DNA of 32,981 bases, from contig NZ_JAGGJA010000024.1 in the NCBI RefSeq assembly GCF_026229185.1, forward strand, positions 1 through 32,981, written 5' to 3'. Origin of the DNA: Fodinibius salsisoli. Lineage in GTDB: Bacteria > Bacteroidota > Rhodothermia > Balneolales > Balneolaceae. The notes under the pieces are model-generated. The model ran no database searches. It had not been told where the DNA came from and saw only the letters and a list, made by a program, of their open reading frames with translations. This document shows positions 1 through 8,605 of this stretch, one piece after another. Numbering within the stretch: position 1 is the stretch's first letter; every line of letters starts with the position of its first letter. The translations under genes were made by a program, and so were the position numbers.

Positions 1-2
1 GC

Positions 3-161
3 TACTACCGGGAGGGAGCCTCCAATGGCGGCCGGGAGTTTGTGACGGGGGGCGGCTCGCTGCGCTACGGGGCGCTGCAGGTGAATGCGAGCCTGGCGAT
101 CCCGCAGGGGCCCACGGCCACCGACAACATCACCCGCCTCGGACTGCTTATTAGTTTTTAG
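3..161 (+). CDS. C-terminal fragment of a probable outer-membrane beta-barrel protein (partial)
   Basis: An open frame enters from the left edge and stops with TAG, giving 52 residues that end in ...RLGLLISF. The alternating hydrophobic/polar pattern and the terminal phenylalanine resemble the last strands of an outer-membrane beta-barrel; this is inferred from pattern only, and the family cannot be named from so short a piece. The segment is about 70% GC with strongly GC-ending codons, while the following DNA is near 42% GC. It is convergent with the ABC ATPase gene, with about 98 bases between them in which no clear terminator is visible. Confidence 0.45.
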   Translation, partial: YYREGASNGGREFVTGGGSLRYGALQVNASLAIPQGPTATDNITRLGLLISF

Positions 162-259
162 CCGAGGTATGAGACTATCCTAGAGAGGACGAACCTGGTT
201 AAAGGGTAGTCCCCCAAAATCAGGCTTACAGAATATATTTGTTATTGAAGCAGTAATAC

Positions 260-892
260 CTATAGAAATGCTTGGGTTTCAATGGAATAGACTTTTTGGC
301 AAAGATTCAGCTCTTGGTTATTATTTGAAGCTAAGATCAGTAGTTTATTATCACCGGAAAACTGTAATGCTATTTCTTTAACAAGTTGTTCACCTGACTT
401 ATCTAAATTAGAGCCCGGTTCATCAAGTAACAGAATATTGGGCTGATGGAATAGAGCAGCAGCTAAACGCAGCCGTTGGCGTTGTCCGGTAGATATTTTA
501 CCAAAAGGCTGATCAACAACTCCTCCAAGCCCAACCTTTTGCAACCATTCTTCAATGTTACTACCGTAATCCTGTAGCCTAACGTTTGCTAAAAAGGAAA
601 GGTTTTCGAGGCAGCTTAATTCATCATAGAGGTTAATGTAGGGAGCAGCATAGCCCAATCGTTGTTGTATTGCTCCGGATGAAAGTACTTCTGATTGTTC
701 TTTCCATGTTATAGTCCCATTCGTGGGAGGTAGCAGTCCCCCGATGCATTGTAGAAGGGTTGATTTGCCCGAGCCATTGGACCCGGCAATCCCAAGGGGG
801 CCTTGAGAGTGGGTGAGGTCCAAATGCTCAAAAACGGTGTTCGGGCCAAAAGACTTTTTTAAATCTGTGAGCTGTAAAGTAATCATAGCCAA
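260..892 (-). CDS. ABC transporter ATP-binding protein, CcmA-like
   Basis: This is a 210-residue single ATPase domain. Visible motifs are Walker A GSNGSGKST (about residues 37-45), an ABC signature in the divergent form STGQRQR (134-140) and Walker B ILLLDEP (153-159) followed by a D-loop SNLD. The size and style match the CcmA-like ATPases of Bacteroidota-type genomes, related to the heme-exporter ATPase. No permease (ccmB-like) gene follows downstream on this strand before the next, convergent, gene, so its partner must be elsewhere. The H-loop position that normally carries histidine reads ASNNNQEL, with Asn instead. It probably powers export of an unidentified substrate; assignment to cytochrome c maturation is not secure. 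Confidence 0.8.
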   Translation of the reverse strand: MAMITLQLTDLKKSFGPNTVFEHLDLTHSQGPLGIAGSNGSGKSTLLQCIGGLLPPTNGTITWKEQSEVLSSGAIQQRLGYAAPYINLYDELSCLENLSFLANVRLQDYGSNIEEWLQKVGLGGVVDQPFGKISTGQRQRLRLAAALFHQPNILLLDEPGSNLDKSGEQLVKEIALQFSGDNKLLILASNNNQELNLCQKVYSIETQAFL

Positions 893-1198
893 AGGTAAAA
901 AGTGATAAGCAATTGCCCAACGAATTATTAGCGATCATTATAGGAGGCCTTTTGGAAAACTATCACATCTCCGAAAATGATTGGGGTAGGCTTTGTCATT
1001 CTGAACTAAATTCAGGATGATAAGCCCGATTTTCCAAAGGCCTCTTATAACAAGAAAAGTAGAAAATTATTAATCAATCATTTCGTTGTAAGGGTCCACA
1101 CAGTAAATCAATATTTCATAAGGATGGCAGTATTTAACATATTTAAGCGTTCTTTTTGTTGTATTGCCACTTGTTAGACAATATATTTCCCACAAAAA
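893..1198. other. Gene-free stretch between divergent ABC ATPase and acidic-protein genes
   Basis: This 306-base gap must carry promoters for both divergent genes. Its left half holds a long imperfect palindrome (listed separately). Near the right end, TTGTAT (1159-1164) and TATATT (1182-1187) are 17 bases apart and could be a sigma70-type promoter for the gene starting at 1199. That would leave a very short leader, so the assignment is weak. No open frame with recognisable features was seen here. Confidence 0.4.
939..1049. repeat. Long imperfect inverted repeat (MITE- or REPIN-like)
   Basis: The outer arms TATAGGAGGCCTTTTGGAAAA (939-959, given here as its pattern TATA-GGAGGCC-TTTT-GGAAAA) and 1030-1049 are reverse complements apart from one substitution and one extra T. 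Inner arms CATTCTGAA (997-1005) and TTCAGGATG (1011-1019) pair around a 5-base loop, and GGCTT (990-994) matches the complement of AAGCC (1022-1026). The whole 111 bases can fold into one long hairpin. It has no coding capacity. The structure suggests a small non-autonomous mobile or REP-type element; no second copy was found in this window. Confidence 0.6.
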
Positions 1199-2824
1199 AT
1201 GATGAATCAAACTGTTCAGCAGACGACCCAAAAACTAATCGACCTACTGCCGGAAAACGAAGAGCATTACCGGGTAGATGAACTACGATCCTGGGGGATC
1301 CCGCCATTTATTGTACGCCGTATCCAGGTAGAATTGGAGCGGAACCTTGCAGAATCAATGGTTTTGCCAACGACAGATTGGGCTAATTTACAGTCTGTGG
1401 CCGTGCAGAATGCATGGGATCAGTTTGTGCAGGCTATTCGGGATGAAGCCCGTCTGCCAGCCAGTTATGCTAAAGCGGTATTTGAGACAGCGGTTACCGA
1501 TGTGCTGGATATGATGACAGAACCTCGAAAAAATATTCCGGACGTTATTTTCGGTAGTAACGATGAGCTTGATTATGAGACGTTACAAAAACGTGCAAAG
1601 GCCGTAGTCGTTTATCAACATTTTGCGACACTTCTGCAGCGATATATGCAAAAAAAGCAGCTTGAGGTACTGTCCAGAGAGCGTTGCGAAAAGATTATCC
1701 GTAAGGCGGATGAGCGACTGGCTGCTAACTATTCGCCCTTAAATTGGGCACAGATGCTCGATCCTTTGTTTAACCTGTTGGATGATCAAATTGATCCAAC
1801 GCTGCTTCGATTATTTTTTGAGGATAAGGGGCGAGACCAAATTGCGGATATTTTTGATCGTCGGGATGATAAACTCGATCGGGCAGAATTTATCGAAATA
1901 TTGTCTGCTCCGGATTTTACAAATACCGAGTCCGCAGTTCTTGAAGATTCTGACCCTGCTGGGGAAGAACCGGAAAAAGAAGAAGCTCCAGAAGCAGAAA
2001 CTCCGCCCCAATTGGATGAAGTTCAGGAGGTGCCAACCTCCGTAGAGCCAGCTGAGGAACAGCCTCCTGTGGAAAAAGAATTTGAGTTTAAAGAAAAGCA
2101 GCAAGAGGATAAGACAGGTGAAGATGTAGAAGATGATTCTGAGGATTTGTCTCTAAACACCAATTTTTCAGAATGGGAGACGATTCAGGAAACACCCGCC
2201 AACGGCAGCGATGAAAACGATGATTCAATTTCGGCGCTCTTCAGTGATCCGGAAGAACAAGAAGGGTTAGGTACCCTGGAAGGCGCTGATGAATCCCAGG
2301 CCGAAGCAGATGAACAACAAGAAATAGAATCGGATGATCAAGAAGAGGAGTCGGAACCTCTGGCCAAGCCAGAGGAAGAAGAGGATCCCATTTGGATGCG
2401 ATTCATGAGTGAGGAAGAAAAAACGGTCTTGGCAGAAGAAGAGTCAGCAGAGGATTCCCCCATCAGCTTTGGAGAGCAGCTTACCGAAGATAATGCCAAC
2501 GATTTTGATAAACAGGAAGAAGAGCCTATAATTGATTCCACCGAGCATAAGGATGAAGATTTGGGGAAGGAAAAAGAAGTTGAGCGACTTGAGAAGCAGC
2601 TCGCTGATCGGCATGATCATTTTGTAGAGGCTATTTTTGATGGCTCTGAACAAGCCTACGAAGAAGCTCTTCAAAATATTGTTTCATTTGAAAACTGGAG
2701 ACAAGCCAGCAAATACATCCAGAAACAGGTTTTTAGCCGAAATATGGTGGACCTTTATTCTGAGCCAGCTGTGGCATTTACAGATCGGCTGCAGAATTAT
2801 TTTTTAGCAAAAGAAAACAAATGA
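1199..2824 (+). CDS. Acidic low-complexity protein of unknown function
   Basis: I do not recognise this 541-residue protein. It has three parts: an apparently helical N-terminal region (about 1-235), a long Glu/Asp/Gln-rich linker (about 235-455) that looks disordered, and a short helical C-terminal region (about 455-541). No signal peptide, membrane segment or catalytic motif is visible. ATG-ATG occurs at the start, so the first or second methionine may be used. The stop is 13 bases before the carboxylase beta gene, which suggests a two-gene operon and perhaps a structural or scaffolding role beside the carboxylase; that is inference. The acidic linker could also simply reflect adaptation to salt. 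Confidence 0.75.
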   Translation: MMNQTVQQTTQKLIDLLPENEEHYRVDELRSWGIPPFIVRRIQVELERNLAESMVLPTTDWANLQSVAVQNAWDQFVQAIRDEARLPASYAKAVFETAVTDVLDMMTEPRKNIPDVIFGSNDELDYETLQKRAKAVVVYQHFATLLQRYMQKKQLEVLSRERCEKIIRKADERLAANYSPLNWAQMLDPLFNLLDDQIDPTLLRLFFEDKGRDQIADIFDRRDDKLDRAEFIEILSAPDFTNTESAVLEDSDPAGEEPEKEEAPEAETPPQLDEVQEVPTSVEPAEEQPPVEKEFEFKEKQQEDKTGEDVEDDSEDLSLNTNFSEWETIQETPANGSDENDDSISALFSDPEEQEGLGTLEGADESQAEADEQQEIESDDQEEESEPLAKPEEEEDPIWMRFMSEEEKTVLAEEESAEDSPISFGEQLTEDNANDFDKQEEEPIIDSTEHKDEDLGKEKEVERLEKQLADRHDHFVEAIFDGSEQAYEEALQNIVSFENWRQASKYIQKQVFSRNMVDLYSEPAVAFTDRLQNYFLAKENK

Positions 2825-2837
2825 AAGAAATAACTTA

Positions 2838-4388
2838 ATGGCTTCAAAGGAGAAGGTAGAACGGTTACGAAAAAAACGCGAAGATGCTAAAAAGGGTGGG
2901 GGAGAAGATCGTATTCAAAGGCAGCATGAAAAGGGTAAATTGACTGCCCGTGAACGTCTTGATCTGTTACTGGATGATGGGACGTTTGAGGAAATTGATC
3001 CCTTCGTTACGCACCGTAGTCAAAAATTCGGGCTCGATGAAAGGAAAATAGCCGGTGATGGTGTGGTAACTGGTTTTGGGAAAATTCATGGCCGCCCCAT
3101 TTATGTCTTCAGCCAGGATTTTACCGTTTTTGGAGGCTCTCTATCGGAGACCCATGCCGAAAAGATCTGTAAGATTATGGATATGGCCATGAAAAATGGG
3201 GTGCCCGTCATTGGACTTAATGACTCAGGTGGCGCTCGAATACAGGAAGGAGTTTCATCATTGGGAGGTTATGCAGAGGTTTTTTGGCGAAATAGCATGG
3301 CCTCGGGTGTAGTACCCCAACTATCTGCAGTCATGGGTCCGTGTGCAGGTGGGGCCGTTTACAGTCCCGCGTTAACGGACTTTGTTTTTATGGTTAAGAA
3401 CACCAGCTATATGTTTGTAACGGGCCCGGATGTAGTGAAGACCGTGACCCACGAAGAGGTAACCTCAGAAGAGCTTGGAGGCGCCAGTGCTCATGGCACA
3501 AAGTCCGGGGTGGCTCACTTTGCTGAGGAAAATGATGCTTTGTGTCTCCGTGAAATGCGTAAACTGTTAACCTATATTCCACAAAACTGTGAAGAAAAGC
3601 CTCCCCGGGAAGAGCCCAAGGCCCCCGACACAAGCAAGGCTCAAAAACTGGATGGTTTAGTGCCCGACAATCCCAATAAACCCTATGATATCAAAGAGGT
3701 AATCGGTGGTATCGTGGATAAGGGTTCTTTTCTGGAAGTTCATGAGTACTATGCAGATAACATTGTTGTTGGGTTTGCGCGTATCGATGGACGAAGCGTT
3801 GGGATTGTCGCCAATCAACCCCTTTCTTTAGCCGGAGTCTTAGATATTGATGCTTCGCTGAAAGGAGCCCGGTTTGTTCGTTTCTGTGATGCTTTTAATA
3901 TTCCATTGGTTACCTTTGAGGATGTCCCTGGATTTCTGCCGGGTACCGACCAGGAGTGGGGTGGAATTATCAAGCACGGGGCCAAGTTATTGTATGCGTT
4001 TTGTGAGGCGACCGTGCCTAAAATGACCGTCATCACCCGCAAGGCCTACGGTGGCGCTTATGATGTGATGAACTCCAAACATATCCGTGCAGATTACAAC
4101 GTCGCTTGGCCCACAGCAGAGATTGCCGTTATGGGTCCAAAGGGAGCCGTTGAAATTATCTTCCGTAAAGAGATTGCCGAAGCGGATGATCCGGAAGCCA
4201 AAGAACAGGAACTAATCGACTATTATAAAGAAGAATTTGCCCATCCCTATAAGGCTGCGGAACGCGGATTTATTGATAATGTTATTATGCCGGGCGAAAC
4301 GCGTGAAAAACTCATTAATGCCCTCGAAATTACCGAAAATAAAGTAGACCAAATTCCTCAGAAAAAACATGATAACCTTCCCTTATAG
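2838..4388 (+). CDS. pccB: Acyl-CoA (probably propionyl-CoA) carboxylase, carboxyltransferase beta subunit
   Basis: This 516-residue protein has both crotonase-like carboxyltransferase halves. Visible motifs are [11 protein letters not shown] and [13 protein letters not shown] in the first half, and [30 protein letters not shown] and [18 protein letters not shown] in the second. It transfers the carboxyl group from biotin to acyl-CoA in the cytoplasm, usually for propionyl-CoA to methylmalonyl-CoA conversion. The RADYN segment keeps an Asp where characterised PccB proteins favour propionyl-CoA and AccB-type proteins do not, so propionyl-CoA is the better guess. The biotin carboxylase/carrier alpha subunit is not in the window. 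It starts 13 bases after the acidic-protein gene and is probably cotranscribed with it. Confidence 0.93.
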   Translation: MASKEKVERLRKKREDAKKGGGEDRIQRQHEKGKLTARERLDLLLDDGTFEEIDPFVTHRSQKFGLDERKIAGDGVVTGFGKIHGRPIYVFSQDFTVFGGSLSETHAEKICKIMDMAMKNGVPVIGLNDSGGARIQEGVSSLGGYAEVFWRNSMASGVVPQLSAVMGPCAGGAVYSPALTDFVFMVKNTSYMFVTGPDVVKTVTHEEVTSEELGGASAHGTKSGVAHFAEENDALCLREMRKLLTYIPQNCEEKPPREEPKAPDTSKAQKLDGLVPDNPNKPYDIKEVIGGIVDKGSFLEVHEYYADNIVVGFARIDGRSVGIVANQPLSLAGVLDIDASLKGARFVRFCDAFNIPLVTFEDVPGFLPGTDQEWGGIIKHGAKLLYAFCEATVPKMTVITRKAYGGAYDVMNSKHIRADYNVAWPTAEIAVMGPKGAVEIIFRKEIAEADDPEAKEQELIDYYKEEFAHPYKAAERGFIDNVIMPGETREKLINALEITENKVDQIPQKKHDNLPL

Positions 4389-4391
4389 AAG

Positions 4392-4434
4392 GTTAGAAGT
4401 TAGAAATCGGACGTTGGAAATTAGATTTAACTTC
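4392..4434. repeat. Degenerate TTAGAA-type repeat with a weak inverted repeat
   Basis: The gap between the convergent pccB and cobA genes holds near-repeats of GTTAGAA/GTTGGAAATTAGA. GAAGTTA (4396-4402) is the exact complement of TAACTTC (4428-4434) across a 25-base loop. It may act as a weak terminator for one or both genes, but there is no clean T-tract, so the role is uncertain. Confidence 0.35.
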
Positions 4435-4462
4435 CAGCATCCATCCTCGTTGATCTTGTGCC

Positions 4463-5236
4463 TTATTCCATAACCGCTTCAGTAGTCCCGGATTTTCGAC
4501 TTACCCACGTTGCATACTCCGGATGCAGTTGTACCACATCACCGATCAGGATTAATGCCGGATTGGTGAGGTTCTTCTTCTCCACCTCATTTGTGATGCT
4601 TGCAATGGTGCCCAAGGCAATTTTTTCTTCCGGCAGTGATCCCCGTTGAATGACAGCTATGGGCGTGGTGCTCCTGCCGTAGCGCTTAAAAATATTAACA
4701 ATTTTAGGCAAATTCCTCATTCCCATTAAAATGGCAATGGTGGCAGTTGTTTGGGCAGCCAGCTCAATATCCTCCGAAACCCCGCCATTTCTCGTTACTC
4801 CTGTTGTAACCCAAAAGCTTTCATTGATTCCCCGCTTCGTAAGAGGGATGGTCTGTAGCTCACCAATAGAGGTACAACTTGAAATGCCGGGTATGACTTC
4901 TACGGGTATATCATGAGCTCGGGCATGGGTTAGTTCTTCATGCCCACGACCAAAGACAAAGGGATCTCCCCCTTTCAGGCGAACAATATAGTTGCCTTCG
5001 CGCGCTTTTTGTACGATAAGATCGTTGATAGATTGCTGACTATTCTGACAGGACCCTGCCTTTTTACCCACATATATTTTTTCGGCATCAGCCGGAGCAT
5101 AATCGAGTAGGTCTGGGTGGGAAAGAGTATCATATAATACCACTTCAGCTTTCTCTAAGGCTTTAACTCCTTTTACGATAATAAGATCTGGGTCGCCAGG
5201 TCCTGCTCCTAATAAAATTAGATAACAATTTTCCAT
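4463..5236 (-). CDS. cobA: Uroporphyrinogen-III C-methyltransferase (SUMT)
   Basis: This 257-residue tetrapyrrole methylase transfers two methyl groups from SAM to uroporphyrinogen III, giving precorrin-2, the precursor of siroheme. Motifs visible are LLGAGPGDPDL near the N-terminus, VRLKGGDPFVFGRGHEEL in the middle and ATIAILMGMRNLP further on. It is a single-function SUMT, unlike E. coli CysG, so NAD-dependent dehydrogenase and ferrochelatase steps need other genes not present here. It is divergent from nirB, whose product needs siroheme, and shares the 246-base gap with it. This context favours a siroheme role over cobalamin. Confidence 0.93.
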   Translation of the reverse strand: MENCYLILLGAGPGDPDLIIVKGVKALEKAEVVLYDTLSHPDLLDYAPADAEKIYVGKKAGSCQNSQQSINDLIVQKAREGNYIVRLKGGDPFVFGRGHEELTHARAHDIPVEVIPGISSCTSIGELQTIPLTKRGINESFWVTTGVTRNGGVSEDIELAAQTTATIAILMGMRNLPKIVNIFKRYGRSTTPIAVIQRGSLPEEKIALGTIASITNEVEKKNLTNPALILIGDVVQLHPEYATWVSRKSGTTEAVME

Positions 5237-5309
5237 TTGTTAAAACTATTTATTCTTCTTGTAATTTTGGCACACCTATACAATGATTAACATCTTTTAA
5301 AATTTTTTG

Positions 5310-5338
5310 TTGACAAAACTCCACAAGTGTTTTATTCT
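5310..5338 (+). promoter_or_regulatory. Candidate sigma70-type promoter of the nirB operon
   Basis: TTGACA (5310-5315) is followed after 17 bases by TATTCT (5333-5338), a perfect -35 and a 4-of-6 match to the -10 box. Transcription would start near 5345 and leave a leader of about 138 bases before nirB. The leader is AT-rich, and just before the start codon it has a small hairpin AAAAGA-ATCC-TCTTTT (5458-5473). No Fnr, NtcA or sigma54-type site was recognised in the gap. Confidence 0.35.
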
Positions 5339-5482
5339 TAAAGGCGAAAAGTTATTTATGCATAAATTAATTATGATTATTAAAAAATAAAACTTAAATA
5401 ATTCATAAAAAATTCGCTGTTTTAAGAGCTTATTTGTAAAGCGCAGTTAAAATATTGAAAAGAATCCTCTTTTGGTCGGATT

Positions 5483-8011
5483 ATGAATAGTCGTAAACAA
5501 ACACATATCGTCGTCGTTGGAAATGGAATGGTCGGTTATAAGTTTTGTGAAAAACTGATCGATAAAGAAGAAACTCAAAATTTCAAGGTTACTGTTTTTG
5601 GAGAAGAGCCTCGACCAGCCTATGATCGGGTTCAGTTGAGTTCCTACTTTGCGGATGCTGATGAGAAAGATTTGCAGCTGGCTCCACCCGAATGGTATGC
5701 CGAGCAGGGCATTGAACTGTTTACTGGCGAGTTAATTGTCGACCTGGATCGGGAAAATAAAACCATCACTTCTCAAAAAGGCCGTACCGTTTCCTATGAT
5801 AAGCTTGTGCTGGCAACGGGATCGAGTGCTTTTGTTCCGCCTATAGATGGTGTGGAAAAAGATGGCGTCTTTGTATATCGGACGATAGAAGATCTGGAGG
5901 CCATTACAAGCTATGCCTCAGGTGCTCGAAAAGCGGCTGTTATCGGTGGTGGTTTGTTGGGCCTTGAAGCGGCTAAGTCAGCAATGGATCTTGGGCTGGA
6001 AACAAGTGTGATCGAATTTGCAACTCGACTGATGCCGAAACAGCTTGATGATATTGGTGCACAAGCGCTTAAGGCAGCACTCGAAGAGCTGGATCTGGAG
6101 ATATTATTAAATAAAAATACGACGCAGATCGGCGGAAATAGCGTACCCGAATACCTCAACTTTGCAGATGGAGATCGCCTGGATGCTGACATGGTGATTG
6201 TCTCTGCGGGTATTCGTCCCCGGGATGAATTAGCCAAGAAAACTGACTTAGGTGTTGGAGAGCGAGGGGGCATCATTGTTAATGATCGTATGGAGACCAA
6301 CGATCCGGATATTTATGCCATTGGCGAGTCGGCCCTGCACAAGGGGATGATCTATGGATTAGTGGCCCCGGGCTATGAGATGGCTGATGTGCTGGTTGAG
6401 AATCTGACCGGAGGAGATGCCGCATTTACTGAATTTGATATGTCTACCAAGCTTAAGCTGGTTGGCGTCGATGTAGCCAGCTTTGGTGATGCCTTTGGAG
6501 AAACCGAAGAGAACAGCAAAAAGGTCATCATCGACAATAAGGCGAAAGGGGTGTATAAGCGCATTAATGTATCTGAAGATGGCGATCGCCTGTTGGGTGG
6601 TATGCTTGTGGGCGATGCAGATGACTACAATATGTTGCTTCAGATTGCCCAGAATGGTTTTTCACTTCCCCCGGATCCGGTGGATCTCATTATTGGAGAT
6701 CGAGATGAAGAATCCGGGGCCGGACAAAAGGTGTATGACTTCCCGGATGATTCCATTATTTGTTCGTGCGAGAGTGTAACCAAAGGGGATATCTGTTTGG
6801 TTATTGAGGATGAAGGCAAGGAAGATATTGACAGTATTAAAAAATGCACGAAAGCCGGGACGGGCTGCAGTGGTTGTGTGCCGATGCTGGATGACCTGCT
6901 TACTCAGTCGATGGAAGCCCGCGGAAAAGAAGTCCGCAAGGTCATATGCGAGCATTTCGACTATACCCGCCAAGAGCTATTTGATATTATCAAAGTAAGA
7001 GAACTGCATACCTTTGATGAGCTGTTGGATGAGGTAGGCAAGGGCCATGGATGCGAAAAATGTAAGCCTGCAGTGGCCTCATTATTGGCAAGCGCCTTCA
7101 ATGAACATGTACTTGAAGATCGGGACACCATCCAGGATACCAATGATCGCTTTTTGGCTAATATTCAGCGTGGTGGAACTTATTCTGTAATACCGCGTGT
7201 GCCCGGCGGAGAAATTACGCCCGATAAGTTAATTACTATCGGCGAAGTGGCTAAGAAATACGGATTGTATACCAAGGTTACCGGTGGACAGCGTATCAAT
7301 ATGATGGGTGCGCGTGTGGATCAGTTGCCCGATATCTGGGAAGAACTGATTGAGGCAGGTTTCGAAAGCGGGCACGCTTACGGAAAGGCTCTGCGAACCG
7401 TTAAAAGTTGTGTGGGATCCGTATGGTGTCGTTACGGTCTGCACGAATCCGTTTCTTTTGCCATTGAAATTGAGGAACGATATCGCGGGCTGCGAGCCCC
7501 TCATAAACTAAAGGGGGGAGTATCCGGATGTGTGAGAGAATGTGCTGAAGCCCAGGCCAAAGATTTCGGTATTATCGCTACCGAAGAGGGGTGGAATCTG
7601 TATGTATGCGGTAATGGCGGGACCAATCCACAGCACGCCAAATTGCTGGCCACCGATCTCGATGAAAAAACATTAGTAAAGTATTTAGATCGTTTCCTGA
7701 TGTTTTATATCAAAACGGCCGAACACCTAAACCGGACTTCTACGTGGCTGAATAAAATGGAAGGCGGACTCGATTATCTGAAAAAAGTGGTTGTTGAAGA
7801 TTCTCTGGGTATCGGTGAAGAGCTCGAACAAGAGATGCAGCAGCTGATCAACGTCTATGCCTGTGAGTGGAAAGAAGTAGTGAATAATCCCGAACTGAGA
7901 AAACGCTTCCAACACTTTGTCAACTCCGAAGACGTCGATCCAAGCGTTAAGTTTAAGGATTATCGCAAGCAGTCTGTGCCTGCGGCTCAAGGTTGGAAAG
8001 ATGAAGGATAG
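5483..8011 (+). CDS. nirB: Assimilatory nitrite reductase [NAD(P)H], large subunit
   Basis: The 842-residue protein reduces nitrite to ammonium in the cytoplasm using NAD(P)H. Domains in order are an FAD/NAD(P)H reductase (about 1-400, with VVVGNGMVG and AVIGGGLLGLEAA), a BFD-like [2Fe-2S] domain (Cys 427, 429, 462, 465), a second BFD-like segment (Cys 489, 524, 527), the ferredoxin-like half domain (about 560-640) and the siroheme/[4Fe-4S] domain with SCVGSVWC (Cys 643, 649) and CVREC (Cys 683, 687). All four siroheme-cluster cysteines are present, so it should be active. It heads a nine-gene same-strand run, with nirD 96 bases downstream. Length is typical of NirB/NasD. Confidence 0.97.
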   Translation: MNSRKQTHIVVVGNGMVGYKFCEKLIDKEETQNFKVTVFGEEPRPAYDRVQLSSYFADADEKDLQLAPPEWYAEQGIELFTGELIVDLDRENKTITSQKGRTVSYDKLVLATGSSAFVPPIDGVEKDGVFVYRTIEDLEAITSYASGARKAAVIGGGLLGLEAAKSAMDLGLETSVIEFATRLMPKQLDDIGAQALKAALEELDLEILLNKNTTQIGGNSVPEYLNFADGDRLDADMVIVSAGIRPRDELAKKTDLGVGERGGIIVNDRMETNDPDIYAIGESALHKGMIYGLVAPGYEMADVLVENLTGGDAAFTEFDMSTKLKLVGVDVASFGDAFGETEENSKKVIIDNKAKGVYKRINVSEDGDRLLGGMLVGDADDYNMLLQIAQNGFSLPPDPVDLIIGDRDEESGAGQKVYDFPDDSIICSCESVTKGDICLVIEDEGKEDIDSIKKCTKAGTGCSGCVPMLDDLLTQSMEARGKEVRKVICEHFDYTRQELFDIIKVRELHTFDELLDEVGKGHGCEKCKPAVASLLASAFNEHVLEDRDTIQDTNDRFLANIQRGGTYSVIPRVPGGEITPDKLITIGEVAKKYGLYTKVTGGQRINMMGARVDQLPDIWEELIEAGFESGHAYGKALRTVKSCVGSVWCRYGLHESVSFAIEIEERYRGLRAPHKLKGGVSGCVRECAEAQAKDFGIIATEEGWNLYVCGNGGTNPQHAKLLATDLDEKTLVKYLDRFLMFYIKTAEHLNRTSTWLNKMEGGLDYLKKVVVEDSLGIGEELEQEMQQLINVYACEWKEVVNNPELRKRFQHFVNSEDVDPSVKFKDYRKQSVPAAQGWKDEG

Positions 8012-8107
8012 TCGAACCCAAATATCTTTATAGATCCCTGATTTTGATTCTTAGTCCCTATTTACATCCAAATCACAATTTTTAAAGTAGTTTTTCGAAG
8101 GAATCCC

Positions 8108-8455
8108 ATGGAAGCAGAACAAGAAGTAAAAAACTGGTTTAAAGCTGCTAAAGTAGAAGATTTTCCCAAAAATGGAGGAGCTTGTATCAAATACAAGGAT
8201 AAACAGATTGCTGTATTCAACTTTACGCGGCGCAACGAATGGTTTGCTTGCCAGAATATGTGTCCACATAAAAAAGAGATGGCTCTTGCCAGAGGGATGA
8301 TAGGAGAATCCCAGGGAGAGCCTAAGGTAGCCTGTCCTTTCCATAAAAAAGCCTTTTCGCTTCAAACGGGCGAAAATATTGATGGAGAAGACTATGAGGT
8401 GGTAACCTATCCCGTTAAAATCGAAGGGGGTTATGTGTACGTCGGACTTTCATAA
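8108..8455 (+). CDS. nirD: Nitrite reductase small subunit, Rieske-type
   Basis: This 115-residue partner of NirB has a Rieske-like fold. It retains both Rieske ligand pairs: CPH (Cys52, His54) and CPFH (Cys76, His79). E. coli NirD lacks them; this form is like NasE-type small subunits and probably binds a [2Fe-2S] cluster. It lies directly downstream of nirB in the same orientation. The ATG start at 8108 is preceded by GAAGGAATCCC, an acceptable ribosome-binding region. The gap that follows, to the moaC-moaB gene, carries a palindromic repeat. Confidence 0.93.
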   Translation: MEAEQEVKNWFKAAKVEDFPKNGGACIKYKDKQIAVFNFTRRNEWFACQNMCPHKKEMALARGMIGESQGEPKVACPFHKKAFSLQTGENIDGEDYEVVTYPVKIEGGYVYVGLS

Positions 8456-8502
8456 AATAAACTCCAAAGGATCAATCCTCCCTGCTTTCTATATCAGATC
8501 AG

Positions 8503-8525
8503 GCTGTGTCAAGCGTCCACGCTTG
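8503..8525. repeat. Solo copy of the CAAGCGTCCACGCTTG palindrome family
   Basis: The 16-base near-perfect palindrome CAAGCGTCCACGCTTG (8510-8525) sits between nirD and the moaC-moaB gene. The flanking GCTGTGT is also shared, in inverted orientation, with the copy at 18311-18333; the 23 bases differ only in the last base. It could fold as a hairpin inside the nir operon transcript and influence mRNA processing, but its family pattern suggests a dispersed REP-like element. Confidence 0.7.
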
Positions 8526-8605
8526 GAATAGCCATTCAGGGAAATTGAAAAAACGGTGTTTGAAATAATTCAGATACAAGTTTGAAAAGTTAATAACAAA
8601 GAACC

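Noticed and set aside
1845-1900. EF-hand-like segment [12 protein letters not shown] in the acidic protein
   Set aside because: Positions 8 and 12 of the loop lack the required hydrophobic and Glu residues in any register.
1782-2674. Several small open frames inside the acidic-protein gene on both strands
   Set aside because: They are shadows of repetitive GAA/GAG-rich coding sequence with low-complexity translations.
5910-7990. Multiple antisense and frame-shifted open frames inside nirB
   Set aside because: nirB is fully supported by motifs along its whole length; the others have no family features.
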